Below are positions 21,116 through 29,959 of a stretch of DNA of 64,000 nt, piece after piece. The DNA comes from Cupriavidus oxalaticus. Its GTDB lineage: Bacteria > Pseudomonadota > Gammaproteobacteria > Burkholderiales > Burkholderiaceae. Numbering within the stretch: position 1 is the first letter of the stretch; every line of letters starts with the position of its first letter. A program made the position numbers and the translations under genes. Below the pieces are notes generated by a model. The model did not search any database and was not told where the DNA came from. It saw nothing but the letters and a program-made list of their open reading frames with translations. The stretch covers positions 1,464,501 through 1,528,500 of the forward strand of contig NZ_CP069811.1 in NCBI RefSeq assembly GCF_016894385.1, read 5' to 3'.

Positions 21116-22030
21116 ATGGTCAAACGCAACCTCAACGATCTCCTGTACTTCGTGACGGTGGCGCGGGAAGGCAGCTTCACGCGCGCCGCCTCGCTGCTGG
21201 GCGTCACGCAATCGGCCCTCAGCCAGGCCATCAGCGGCCTGGAGGCGCGGCTGGGGATCCGGCTGCTCACGCGCACCACGCGCAGCGTGTCGCCCACGGC
21301 TGCCGGCGAGCGCTTGCTCGATGCCATCGGCCGTCGGTTCGATGAGATCGACGCCGAACTGGATGCGCTCTCCGAGATGCGGGACAAGCCTGCCGGCACG
21401 GTGCGGATCACCTGCGGCGAGCACGTCCTTCGGACCACGCTGCTGCCCAAGCTCACGCCCTTGCTGCGCGAATACCCCGACATCAAGGTCGAGTTCGACA
21501 TCAACTATGGGTTCCGGGACATCGTGGCCGACCGCTTCGACGCGGGCGTGCGGCTGGGCGACACCATCGACAAGGACATGATCGCGATGCCGATCGGGCC
21601 GCGACTGCGCATGGCGGCAGCTGCCTCACCTGAGTATTTCGCGGTGCACCCCAAGCCCAGGACGCCGCGCGAACTGGTGAACCACAACTGCATCAACATG
21701 CGCATGCAGACGGCGGGCGGCCTCTACGTGTGGGACTTCGAGCGCCGGGGTCAGCCACTGAACGTGCGGGTCGATGGGCAGCTCATCTTCAACACGTCGC
21801 CCGGCATGGTGGATGCAGCGGTGGTGGGGCTGGGCATCGCGTTCCTGCCTGAAGAGGAGTTCGCACCGCACCTTGAGGATGGCCGGCTGGTGCGCGTGCT
21901 GGAGGACTGGTGCCCGCCGTTCCCCGGCTACTACCTGTACTACCCGAGCCGCCGGCAGCCTTCGCCCGCGTTTTCGCTGGTGGTCAATGCGCTGCGCGTG
22001 GCGCCCCCACCAGGTCCCAAACGGCGTTAG
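21116..22030 (+). CDS. LysR-family transcriptional regulator
   Basis: This 304-residue LTTR has the normal length. The winged helix-turn-helix is at residues 5-64 (LNDLLYFVTVAREGSFTRAASLLGVTQSALSQAISGLEARLGIRLLTRTTRSV). The effector domain runs from about 90 (GTVRITCGEHVLRTTLLPKLTPLLREYPDIKVEFDINYGFRDIVADRFDAGVRLGD), typical of the subgroup found beside aldo-keto reductases and MFS genes. It is divergent from the reductase, and a LysR box lies in the shared promoter. Confidence 0.92.
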   Translation: MVKRNLNDLLYFVTVAREGSFTRAASLLGVTQSALSQAISGLEARLGIRLLTRTTRSVSPTAAGERLLDAIGRRFDEIDAELDALSEMRDKPAGTVRITCGEHVLRTTLLPKLTPLLREYPDIKVEFDINYGFRDIVADRFDAGVRLGDTIDKDMIAMPIGPRLRMAAAASPEYFAVHPKPRTPRELVNHNCINMRMQTAGGLYVWDFERRGQPLNVRVDGQLIFNTSPGMVDAAVVGLGIAFLPEEEFAPHLEDGRLVRVLEDWCPPFPGYYLYYPSRRQPSPAFSLVVNALRVAPPPGPKRR

Positions 22031-22087
22031 GCCGGCTCGCCCAGGGCAAGCACGGCCCGCCCGCTTCTGGCCCTGCCTGACTGCCTG

Positions 22088-22687
22088 TCAGCGGCTCGCC
22101 TGCGGCGTCATCGACACAGCAATCGCTTCGGTGTAGACCGCCTGCACCTGGTCGCCGCGCCGGATGGCCTTGAGTTGCTGCGGATCGCTGACATGCACGT
22201 CGACCGTTTTCCCCTTTGGGCCCTTGAGCGTCACCATGCCGGCCTTGCGGTTGACGGCGACGACATCCGCAGTCACGGTCACCTCCCGGCCGATGCTGCC
22301 GCCGGGCTTGGCTCCGGGTGGCGCGCGTTCGATCGTCTCCCGCTCGATGGCCGAGCGCATGCCGGTCTGCCGGGTCAGGCTCACGGACAGCGCTTGCTTG
22401 TACTCGACGGTCACCATGTCGCCCATGCGGACCTGGTCAAAGTTCCGGACGTCGTCGCCGACCTGCAAGTCGGTAACCTTGCCTTGCTTGTTCTTTAACG
22501 AAACAGTGCGCGTGGCACTGTCGATGGCGACCACGGTCGCGGTCGTCTTGACGGTCTCCGTCGCCATCACCGCCCCGACGCCGGACGCGACATGCACGCT
22601 GGATTCTGGCTGGGCTGGCGCTGCACCACTGGCTGCGACCAGCGCGCAGGCGACGAATAGCTTGTCGAAATGCATGCTCGGCTCCAT
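22088..22687 (-). CDS. Periplasmic protein with two small beta-barrel-like repeats
   Basis: The 199 residues begin with a signal peptide (cleavage near AAPAQ). Two related segments follow: TATVVAIDSATRTVSLKNKQGKVTDLQVGDDVRNFDQVRMGDMVTVEYKQALSVSL, and VTADVVAVNRKAGMVTLKGPKGKTVDVHVSDPQQLKAIRRGDQVQAVYTEAIAVSM. Both resemble an OB-like or SH3-like fold. Such proteins are common and uncharacterised in Cupriavidus and Ralstonia. Met5 is an alternative start. It is convergent with lysR. Confidence 0.7.
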   Translation of the reverse strand: MEPSMHFDKLFVACALVAASGAAPAQPESSVHVASGVGAVMATETVKTTATVVAIDSATRTVSLKNKQGKVTDLQVGDDVRNFDQVRMGDMVTVEYKQALSVSLTRQTGMRSAIERETIERAPPGAKPGGSIGREVTVTADVVAVNRKAGMVTLKGPKGKTVDVHVSDPQQLKAIRRGDQVQAVYTEAIAVSMTPQASR

Positions 22688-22879
22688 TGCCCGGAGAAAC
22701 TTGCGGATACGTGAGGTTTAGTTCATCCACGCCAAAGTACAAGGCGCGCGGCAAGTCACAGGCATGCAGCAACGCGCGGTGTTTCGATGACTTGCCGAAC
22801 ACGCCATCGGCCAGGCAGCTTCCCGGTCCTGGACTTGTGGGTGCGACGCCACAAGGCCTTACCAGCCTGTTTTGTTCAC

Positions 22880-22886
22880 CTAGACT
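22880..22886 (+). promoter_or_regulatory. Candidate -10 element (CTAGACT)
   Basis: CTAGACT follows TTTTGTTCAC and lies 42 bases before the start at 22928, a good distance for a -10. The same heptamer occurs before the slipin gene. No clear -35 is seen. Confidence 0.35.
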
Positions 22887-22927
22887 ACTGAACAGCGGCA
22901 AACATAGCGCGCGGTAAGGGAGAGGAC

Positions 22928-23398
22928 ATGGAAGCAACCTTCTTTCTCGCCATCCTGGTGGCGGCGGCAGTGGCTTGTTTCGTGTGGCAATTGCGAAACC
23001 GGTTTCTGCTGTACTGCAAATCCTATCTCCTGCTCAACGGACTCGTGGTAGCGCCACTGAATGGTCGTGAAGTATCCCTGGTTGGCCATTATGACGGCCG
23101 GGATATCAGTGGTGTGGTCCCGGCGGAAACCATTCTCTACAAGATCGAGTCGCCGTTGAAAAAGAAACTTGTGCCCGCCGAACTCGCACAAGGCGGTGCG
23201 CCGACGGTGCACGCATGGGATATGCCAAAGTATTCAGTACAGGTGTTCTGCCGGGGCGAGACGATATGGTCGGGGGCGGTTTCGCGACGCGAAGCGCTGC
23301 GGATACGCGAGGCAGTCGAGGCTTTCCGCAAGCGCGCCAGGGCGCCTCGAAGCGGAGACAAGGCGGTTCATGACCTGCAGCTTCTCCTGGTGGACTGA
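22928..23398 (+). CDS. Hypothetical membrane-anchored protein
   Basis: This 156-residue protein has one N-terminal transmembrane helix (about 4-20, FFLAILVAAAVACFVWQL) and a soluble part with mixed strands and helices, ending in a charged helix (RREALRIREAVEAFRKRARA). The start follows GGGAGAGGAC, a strong ribosome site. I do not recognise the family. It stands alone with its own candidate promoter. Confidence 0.6.
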   Translation: MEATFFLAILVAAAVACFVWQLRNRFLLYCKSYLLLNGLVVAPLNGREVSLVGHYDGRDISGVVPAETILYKIESPLKKKLVPAELAQGGAPTVHAWDMPKYSVQVFCRGETIWSGAVSRREALRIREAVEAFRKRARAPRSGDKAVHDLQLLLVD

Positions 23399-23545
23399 AG
23401 GTCCCGGAGAATCCCGGCGCACAGGATACTTGCCATGGTCTTTCCCGCAATCGGCCAAAAGGATTAACCGCATCCATCCCTTCTCCTCGTTGCCAAGTCC
23501 TGGTTTGCACTGAAGAATGCAGTCATGGACGAAGGGAGGCTGACG

Positions 23546-23710
23546 ATGGAAATGCGTTGGGAGAAGCTCTACTCTGGCGGCTTGGCCGAATTTCACAAGT
23601 CCGATTCCGAGGCCTGCCGTGCGGCGCGGCGCACAAGCGCGTCGGAGGCAGTGTGGCTGGGAGCGCTGTTAGCGGTATTGATAATCGGTGGCGCCCTCCT
23701 CTTTCAATGA
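23546..23710 (+). CDS. Small membrane protein (54 aa)
   Basis: The ATG at 23546 follows GGGAGG at ideal spacing and gives MEMRWEKLYSGG, a basic middle part (CRAARRTSASE) and one C-terminal transmembrane helix (VWLGALLAVLIIGGALLF). The in-frame ATG at 23525 has no such site. The C-terminal single helix suggests a tail-anchored inner-membrane peptide. Function unknown. Confidence 0.5.
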   Translation: MEMRWEKLYSGGLAEFHKSDSEACRAARRTSASEAVWLGALLAVLIIGGALLFQ

Positions 23711-23857
23711 AACTGACACCGGGATGCCAGCATCCATGCCGTCGCCAGGCGGGGGGTACGGCAAGGATAGCCGAGTCATGCGTCTCTCAGCCGCTTGCGT
23801 CATGCCCCGCCTCGTAGGTATAGTCACCCGCGATGACTCCATCGCGGAGACTTGCCA

Positions 23858-24229
23858 ATGAGCGCCTTCATTGCACGCAGCCGGGCCAGCGCAGTGGCGT
23901 ACATCAACGCCTGCGCGAAAGGTACTGTCGAGCTGGACTATGAGACAGCGTGGGAGGATGCGATCGAACTCGGGCGACTTGGCCAGAAGCTCGGTGTCGA
24001 TGTCCAGTATCGGACAGTCGAGCATATTTGCGTCGAATCTGCCGACGCCCTGACTCGCGGGCTGCGTGAAAAGAAGCTGACCTTCAGGCAGCGATACCTC
24101 TATTGCCGCTTCGACATGGTTGCACTGCCCGAGGCAGTCCTGTGCGAACTCGAGTCGCTTGCCATCGAGCATGGCGACTACATCTTGCCCGGCCATCTGC
24201 TCGGGGAAACCACCCTCGTCTGGCGCTAG
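23858..24229 (+). CDS. Hypothetical cytoplasmic protein
   Basis: The ATG at 23858 has GGAG 9 bases upstream and gives 123 residues with no signal or membrane segment. The composition is that of a small alpha/beta protein: DYETAWEDAIELGRLGQKLGV, KLTFRQRYLYCRFDMVALPEAV. A TATAGT lies about 40 bases upstream of the start and may be its -10. I do not recognise the family. Confidence 0.55.
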   Translation: MSAFIARSRASAVAYINACAKGTVELDYETAWEDAIELGRLGQKLGVDVQYRTVEHICVESADALTRGLREKKLTFRQRYLYCRFDMVALPEAVLCELESLAIEHGDYILPGHLLGETTLVWR

Positions 24230-24390
24230 CGATCTTCGCGGCAAAACCGCGACCTGCAGTCTGGCGTCGCGGCCTGCGGTGGCGGCCTGATAGGCACCGG
24301 ATAGGCAAATTCACCTAAGGATCAATCCCTACAGGCAGCATGTCCCCTCGAAAGTAGGATAAGAGGACGAACTACGCGAGGGTTTCCGCT

Positions 24391-24819
24391 ATGCGTCCTC
24401 ACTATGCTACCGAGGCGGACTGGCCGGACATTAAAGCGCTCCTGCACGCCTCATCATTATCCGTGGCGGGGGTTCAGGACCGCATCGGCCAATACATGGT
24501 CATCCGGGATAACGCCGGCCTGCTGGGTTGCGCGGGCCTGGAGCGCTATGAGAACACGGGCGTGCTCAGAGGCCTTGCGGTTGCACAGCGCGCCCGCTCA
24601 GCCGGCCTTGGCGAACTCCTTATTTCCGCCATCGTCGCAGACGTCCGTCGCGAGGGCGTCGAGTCGATCGTGCTGCAAACCAGCAATGCCTCCGGCTACT
24701 TCGCGCGAATGGGCTTTACCCCCATCAGTTACGCGGAACTCGCGCCGGCGGTCCTTGCCTCCCCGGCAATGCGCCGCGACCAGGTCGAAGTCGGGACATT
24801 GATGCAGATCGCGCTGTGA
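24391..24819 (+). CDS. GNAT-family N-acetyltransferase (ArsN2-like)
   Basis: This 142-residue single GNAT domain has an acetyl-CoA motif A region at VLRGLAVAQRARSAGLGELLISAIVADVRREGV and motif B at SGYFARMGFTPIS. The compact size and GCAGLERYENTGVLRGLAV resemble the ArsN2 group, which N-acetylates organoarsenicals. No arsenic genes are nearby, so a generic acetyltransferase is equally possible. It is followed by the orphan parA. Confidence 0.75.
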   Translation: MRPHYATEADWPDIKALLHASSLSVAGVQDRIGQYMVIRDNAGLLGCAGLERYENTGVLRGLAVAQRARSAGLGELLISAIVADVRREGVESIVLQTSNASGYFARMGFTPISYAELAPAVLASPAMRRDQVEVGTLMQIAL

Positions 24820-24909
24820 AAATCGCCACAATCGCTACCTCTGCCGTGGCCGCGCCGTCCTTCGCTAAGGTATGCTTTCGCCTTCAAAACGGTCCTGGCA
24901 GGGGAAGCA

Positions 24910-25677
24910 ATGCGGCGCGTCGTATTCAATCAGAAAGGCGGAGTTGGCAAGTCAACAATCGTATGCAATCTCGCGGCGATCAGCGCCAGCGAAGGCTTGC
25001 GCACTTTGGTCGTTGACCTCGATGCCCAAGGCAATTCGACCCAGTACCTGATGGGCGCGCGCGCCGGCGAGGCGAGCCCGAGCGCGGCAAACTTCTTCGA
25101 GGCGTCCCTGACCTATAGTTTCAAGCCGGTGGACCTGGCGTCCTTTATCCATCCGACGCCTTTCGAGAACCTCGACGTGATGCCGGCGCATGCCGACCTC
25201 GACGCGCTGCATGGCAAGCTTGAATCGCGCTACAAGATCTACAAGCTGCGCGATGCCCTGGTCGAGCTGGAGGCCACCTACGATGCCATTTACATCGACA
25301 CACCACCAGCGCTGAACTTTTATACCCGTTCGGCGCTGATTGCGGTGGAGCGCTGCCTGATCCCGTTCGACTGCGACGATTTCTCACGGCGCGCCCTCTA
25401 CACGCTGCTCGATAACGTGAAGGAAATCCAGCAAGACCATAACGACGCGCTGGAGGTCGAGGGCATCGTCATCAACCAGTTCCAGCCGCGTGCCAGCTTG
25501 CCGGCAAAGCTGGTCGAAGAACTGGTCACCGAGGGGCTGCCGGTCCTTGCGTCGCGGCTGTCTTCCTCGGTGAAGATCAGGGAATCGCACCAGCACGCCA
25601 TGCCGATGATCCACCTTGACCCGCGGCACAAGCTGTCGCAGGAGTACCTGGCGCTGCACCGGGAGTTGGCCGGCTGA
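24910..25677 (+). CDS. Orphan ParA-family ATPase
   Basis: This 255-residue protein has a deviant Walker A, NQKGGVGKST, at residues 8-17, the switch region VVDLDAQGNST and YIDTPPALNF. These are the marks of ParA/MinD-type partition ATPases. There is no ParB gene downstream (the next gene is convergent) and no parS-like repeats were seen. It is therefore probably not a replicon partition system but one of the orphan ParA proteins that position other cellular cargo. TATGCT at about 24871 is a possible -10. Confidence 0.85.
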   Translation: MRRVVFNQKGGVGKSTIVCNLAAISASEGLRTLVVDLDAQGNSTQYLMGARAGEASPSAANFFEASLTYSFKPVDLASFIHPTPFENLDVMPAHADLDALHGKLESRYKIYKLRDALVELEATYDAIYIDTPPALNFYTRSALIAVERCLIPFDCDDFSRRALYTLLDNVKEIQQDHNDALEVEGIVINQFQPRASLPAKLVEELVTEGLPVLASRLSSSVKIRESHQHAMPMIHLDPRHKLSQEYLALHRELAG

Positions 25678-25708
25678 AGGCCGCCGTTGCAGCGCAGAGC
25701 CAACGCCT

Positions 25709-27739
25709 TCACCGGAACCCGATACGCCGCGCCCCTTCCCTGAACAGTGCCTCCCCGTCGGCATCGAACGGGAACGTCAGCAGGAAGTCGTCGAGCGTAT
25801 AGTGCGGCGCGACCTTGTAGATCGCCGCGGCCTGGGATCGCGCCTGCTCCAGCGAGTCAGCCAGCGCCAGCGTGCAGGCGGCGATGGCGTGGATATGCGG
25901 AAAGACGTTGGGCCGCGCGGCGGCCTTGGCGGCCCAGCCGGCGGCTTCCTCGAAGTGCCCGAGCCGGACCAGCGCCATCGCCCGCGTCGCCAGCATGCCG
26001 AACAGCATCGGGTCGAACGGACTCAGCTGGCGCGACAGGTCCGATGAATCGATGGCCGCCTGCGGGTCGCCGGAGATCGAGCGGACAAACGACAGGTTGT
26101 AGTGCCCCAACGCGAAGTTGGGGCTCAGGTCGATGGATTGCTCCAGCTCGCCGACGGACTCTTCGGGGCGGCCCCGCAGCCACAGCGCCCGGCCCATCGC
26201 CCAGTGCACCGCGGGGTCGCGGTCATCGGCCATCATGCCCTGCACCGCGGCTTCGTAGGCTTTGTCGATTTCCGGTCCGCGCTTTTCCCAGTTCTGGAAC
26301 GCGTCCTGGAAATGCGTGAAGGACAGGCCGGCGTAGGCGCGCGAGAAGGTGGGGTCCAGCCGCAGCGCCGTCTGGAAGAAATGCCGGGCCATCTCGTTGT
26401 CGGCCCGGCGATACCGGTACATGTGCCACAGGCCACAGTGGTAGGCCTCCCACGCATCAAGCGAGCCCGGTGGCTTCAGGATGGCGCGGTTGCGCTCCAG
26501 CGTCTCGATCTCGCTGGCAATGGAGGCGACGATGCGGTTGCCGACTTCTTCCAGCACAAGGAAGGCATCGTTCAGCTTGTGGTGGAAGGTGTCCGCCCAG
26601 ACGATCCGGGCGCTGCGTGTCTCGGCCAGTTCGGCAGTCACGGTCAGGCGCCCTTCCCGCGTGCTGGCGGTGCCGCTCACGACGTAGTCGACATTCAGTG
26701 TCCGGCCGGCTTCTTGCGCGCCGACGTGGCGCTCATGCAGCGCAAACACGGTCCCCTGTGCGATGACAAACAGGCTGCGCAGCTTGGCAAGCCGCGTGAT
26801 GATGTCATGCGTCAGTGCATCGGCAGCGCCGCCGCGCGCCAGCGCCGCGGTGGATGGGTCGGCGAAAGGCATCACCGCGATGGAGCCATGCCGCGAAATC
26901 GCCGGTGAGGCGTCGGCGGCGGCAGCGATGGTGGCGACGGTGGCGATCCCGGCTACTTCGACGACTGCGGTGCGGCTGGCCACCCCGGCCACCGATGCAG
27001 CCATGGCCGAGCGCCAGGCATTGCGGATCGGCCGGCTGTCCAGCCCTTCGGCCTCGAACAGCCGAGTGGTTGCGGCGACATGCTCTTCCCCTTCGCGAAG
27101 GCGGCCCTGGCGGGCAAGCGCGGCAAGGATGGTGGCGTGCACATGCTGGTCGAATGGCGCCAGTTCGCGCCACTTGTCCAGGTAGCCGAACGTCTCCTCG
27201 CCGGCAGCACCCTGCGCGAGCTGCTCCAGCAGTGCGGCGTGGCAGGCGCGGAAGCGCCGCCGTTGCGCGGTGAGCCACGTGCTGAACGCCGGGCAGCGCG
27301 CAAGGTCGAGGCCTTCCAGGAAATCCCCTTCGAACAGCACCGCCAGGCCGCGCTGCCGCTCCGCCGCCAGGGTCGTGACGCCCGCCTCCATGGCCTGCGA
27401 GACCGCCAGCGCATCGACAAACCCGTCTGCCAGGTCTAGCCAGATGCTCTCCCCGCTGGTGAGCAGCCGCTGCCTTGCATCGGAATCGATGAGCTTGCGG
27501 ATCCGGCTGAGGCACCACCGCAATTCGCCGCGTGGATCGTTGGGCACCTCCCACAGCAGTTCGCACAACTGGCTGCGCAACACGGGCCGTGGCGCAAGTG
27601 CCAGGTATGCGAGCAATGCGCGGACTTTCCTCGACGCCGGCAGCGGAAGCGCAACGCCCTGCTGCCGGACGCCAAGCGGCCCAAGCATCCGGATCTGCAC
27701 AGGTGGGATGCCGGTATCGGGCGGCCGGTGAGATTCCAC
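25709..27739 (-). CDS. SARP/BTAD-type transcriptional regulator with TPR repeats
   Basis: The protein starts with an OmpR-like winged helix and BTAD region (MLGPLGVRQQGVALPLPASRKVRALLAYLAL to FEAEGLDSRP). A FlgO-like segment follows (SIAVMPFADPS to VADTFHHK), then TPR helices to the end (AYAGLSFTHF, YNLSFVRSISGDP). It probably activates the divergent MFS-hydrolase operon. The start is uncertain: the frame is open to an ATG at 27814, but that leaves only 20 bases to the MFS start, so I chose GTG at 27739; Met at 27688 is also possible. The length is about 675 residues. Confidence 0.8.
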   Translation of the reverse strand: MESHRPPDTGIPPVQIRMLGPLGVRQQGVALPLPASRKVRALLAYLALAPRPVLRSQLCELLWEVPNDPRGELRWCLSRIRKLIDSDARQRLLTSGESIWLDLADGFVDALAVSQAMEAGVTTLAAERQRGLAVLFEGDFLEGLDLARCPAFSTWLTAQRRRFRACHAALLEQLAQGAAGEETFGYLDKWRELAPFDQHVHATILAALARQGRLREGEEHVAATTRLFEAEGLDSRPIRNAWRSAMAASVAGVASRTAVVEVAGIATVATIAAAADASPAISRHGSIAVMPFADPSTAALARGGAADALTHDIITRLAKLRSLFVIAQGTVFALHERHVGAQEAGRTLNVDYVVSGTASTREGRLTVTAELAETRSARIVWADTFHHKLNDAFLVLEEVGNRIVASIASEIETLERNRAILKPPGSLDAWEAYHCGLWHMYRYRRADNEMARHFFQTALRLDPTFSRAYAGLSFTHFQDAFQNWEKRGPEIDKAYEAAVQGMMADDRDPAVHWAMGRALWLRGRPEESVGELEQSIDLSPNFALGHYNLSFVRSISGDPQAAIDSSDLSRQLSPFDPMLFGMLATRAMALVRLGHFEEAAGWAAKAAARPNVFPHIHAIAACTLALADSLEQARSQAAAIYKVAPHYTLDDFLLTFPFDADGEALFREGARRIGFR

Positions 27740-27834
27740 GGCAATTCCACGCAGGCTACCACGCGCCCTTCCACGCGCGCGGCAAAAGATCGGGACCGGA
27801 ACGACCTGGAACACACAGGAAAGGAGACAGGTTC

Positions 27835-29076
27835 ATGGACACCACCGTGCATGTGCGCAGCCGCAGTCATCTGACCATCGCCCTCGCGGCTGGAGCGGTC
27901 TTCGCGCTGGGGCTGGGGCTGCGCCAGTCGCTGCCGCTCTTCATCAGCTTACTCAACTCTCATACCGGCGTCGGCTATGCCACCGTCAGTTTGGCCTTTG
28001 GCGTCTCGCAACTGATGTGGGGCGTGGCGCAGCCGGTCGCGGGCGTGATCGCCGACCGCTGGGGACCGCGCCCGGTGATGATCGCCGGTGCCACGCTGTT
28101 TGCCGCCGCGGTCGCGGCCACGCCGGCAGCGGGCAGTGCCATGGCATTGATGCTGCTGATCGGGGTGGCCGCCGCTGCCGGCTCCGGCGCGATCGGGCCG
28201 GCCATGCTGATGTCGGCGGCGAGCCGGCTGATCCCCGAGGTACACCGTGCCATGGCGAGCGGCATTATCAATGCGGGCGGCTCGGTCGGCCAGTTCACGA
28301 TCCTGCCCCTGACCCAGTTGCTGATCGGCGGCGCGGGCTGGCAGCCTGCCCTGGTGCTGCTGGGCGCGGCAGGACTGGCCGCGATCCCGGCTATCCGGGT
28401 CATCACCCGCGCCGCGCCGGCGCATGCCGCCGCCAACGGCGGCACGGCAAGCGTTGGTACGGTGGGAGAAGCATTACGCGGCGCGTTGCGCGATCCCAGC
28501 TTCCTGCTGCTCAACGCAGGCTTCTTCGCCTGTGGCTTCCACATTGCGTTCATTTCGACGCACCTGCCCGGCGTGGTCGCGCTTTGTGGAATGCCCGCCA
28601 CCGTCAGCGCGTGGTCGCTGTCGCTGATCGGCCTGTGCAACATCCTGGGGAGCCCGTTCATCGGCAAGGCGATCCAGACCGCGTCGATGAAATATGCGCT
28701 GGCCGTCCTTTACTTCGCACGGGCGTTGCTGATCATGGCGTTCGTCATGTCGCCGAAGACGCCGTTGAGCTTCGCCCTGTTCGCTGCCGGGCTCGGTCTT
28801 ACCTACCTGTCGACCGTGCCGCCGACCATTGGTCTGGTCGCCAGGCTGCGCGGGGCCCGCTATCTGGCCACGCTGTTCGGCGTCGTCATGCTGTCGCACC
28901 AGCTTGGCGGATTTCTCGGCGCGTGGCTTGGTGGCAAGGCCTTCGAGATGACCGGCGGCTACGACTGGATGTGGCAGGCCGACATCGCGCTGTGCCTGCT
29001 TGCCGCCATGCTGCACCTGCCGATCCGGGAGGCACGCCCCCTGCCCCTCGCTGCCGGACAGGCCCAACCCACCTGA
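27835..29076 (+). CDS. MFS transporter (oxalate/formate-type carboxylate family)
   Basis: The ATG at 27835 follows AAGGAGACAG and gives 413 residues with twelve hydrophobic segments. The first half (LRQSLPLFISLLNSHTGVGYATVSLAFGVSQLMWGVAQPVAGVIADRWGPRPVM) is typical of the monocarboxylate/oxalate-formate antiporter-like MFS. It probably imports or exports a small acid. It is divergent from the SARP regulator and 8 bases ahead of a hydrolase gene, so the two likely share a substrate pathway. Confidence 0.85.
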   Translation: MDTTVHVRSRSHLTIALAAGAVFALGLGLRQSLPLFISLLNSHTGVGYATVSLAFGVSQLMWGVAQPVAGVIADRWGPRPVMIAGATLFAAAVAATPAAGSAMALMLLIGVAAAAGSGAIGPAMLMSAASRLIPEVHRAMASGIINAGGSVGQFTILPLTQLLIGGAGWQPALVLLGAAGLAAIPAIRVITRAAPAHAAANGGTASVGTVGEALRGALRDPSFLLLNAGFFACGFHIAFISTHLPGVVALCGMPATVSAWSLSLIGLCNILGSPFIGKAIQTASMKYALAVLYFARALLIMAFVMSPKTPLSFALFAAGLGLTYLSTVPPTIGLVARLRGARYLATLFGVVMLSHQLGGFLGAWLGGKAFEMTGGYDWMWQADIALCLLAAMLHLPIREARPLPLAAGQAQPT

Positions 29077-29084
29077 GGACAATC

Positions 29085-29915
29085 ATGCGTTCATTTCACT
29101 CGGCATCCTTACCCGTGTCCTCCCAGACCTTCTTCCGCGAGGCGGGAAGCGGACCCGGCGTCGTCTGCATCCATGCCAATGCCGGCACCTCCGGCCAATG
29201 GCGTGCGCTGATGGAACACCTCGCACCGAGGTTCCACGTCCTGGCGCCGGATTCCTATGACGCGGGCCGGGGTCCGCAATGGCCGTCGGACCGGGTCATT
29301 TCGCTGCGCAACGAGGTGGCGCTGATCGAGCCGGTGCTTGGCAAGGCGGGCGCATCGCTGGCCCTGGTGGGGCATTCGTATGGCGCCGCGGTGGCACTGG
29401 TCGCGGCGCTGGCACAGCCCGGGCGCATACGCGCACTCGTGCTGTACGAACCCACGCTGTTCTCGCTGCTCGATGCGCCGCAGCCCGCGCCGAATGACGC
29501 CGATGGCATTCGCCATGCCGTCGCTGCCGCTGCCGCCGCGCTCGACGCCGGCAACGAAGACGCCGCTGCCGGGCACTTTATCGACTACTGGATGGGAGCC
29601 GGAGCGTGGCGGCAGACACCCGCACAACGCAAGCCGGCGATTGCCGCGTCCGTGAAGAATGTCCGCCGGTGGGCGCATGCGCTGTTCACGGAGCCCACGC
29701 CGCTGCAGGCATTCCGGTCACTCGACGTACCGGTGCTCTACCTGGTCGGCAAGCGCTCGACACCGTCAGCACATGGCGTGGCGCGGTTGCTGACCGCGGC
29801 CTTGCCGCGGGTGGAGGTGGTGGAGTTCGCGCAACTCGGGCATATGGGTCTGTTGACGCATCCGGAGACGGTCAACCCGGTGATTGCCGAGTTCCTCGAG
29901 CGCCACCGGCAATAA
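29085..29915 (+). CDS. Alpha/beta hydrolase
   Basis: This 276-residue hydrolase has the nucleophile elbow LVGHSYGAAVAL, an oxyanion region near VCIHANAGTSGQW, the acid region VPVLYLVGKRSTPSA and the catalytic His in LGHMGLLTHPE. It is cytoplasmic, with no signal. It hydrolyses an ester, lactone or C-C bond that the sequence does not reveal. Translation starts 8 bases after the MFS stop, with GAGGAC as ribosome site. Confidence 0.88.
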   Translation: MRSFHSASLPVSSQTFFREAGSGPGVVCIHANAGTSGQWRALMEHLAPRFHVLAPDSYDAGRGPQWPSDRVISLRNEVALIEPVLGKAGASLALVGHSYGAAVALVAALAQPGRIRALVLYEPTLFSLLDAPQPAPNDADGIRHAVAAAAAALDAGNEDAAAGHFIDYWMGAGAWRQTPAQRKPAIAASVKNVRRWAHALFTEPTPLQAFRSLDVPVLYLVGKRSTPSAHGVARLLTAALPRVEVVEFAQLGHMGLLTHPETVNPVIAEFLERHRQ

Positions 29916-29959
29916 GCCTCGTCCGTTCCGCCATTGCTGCAATCGCTACTCAATCGCTA

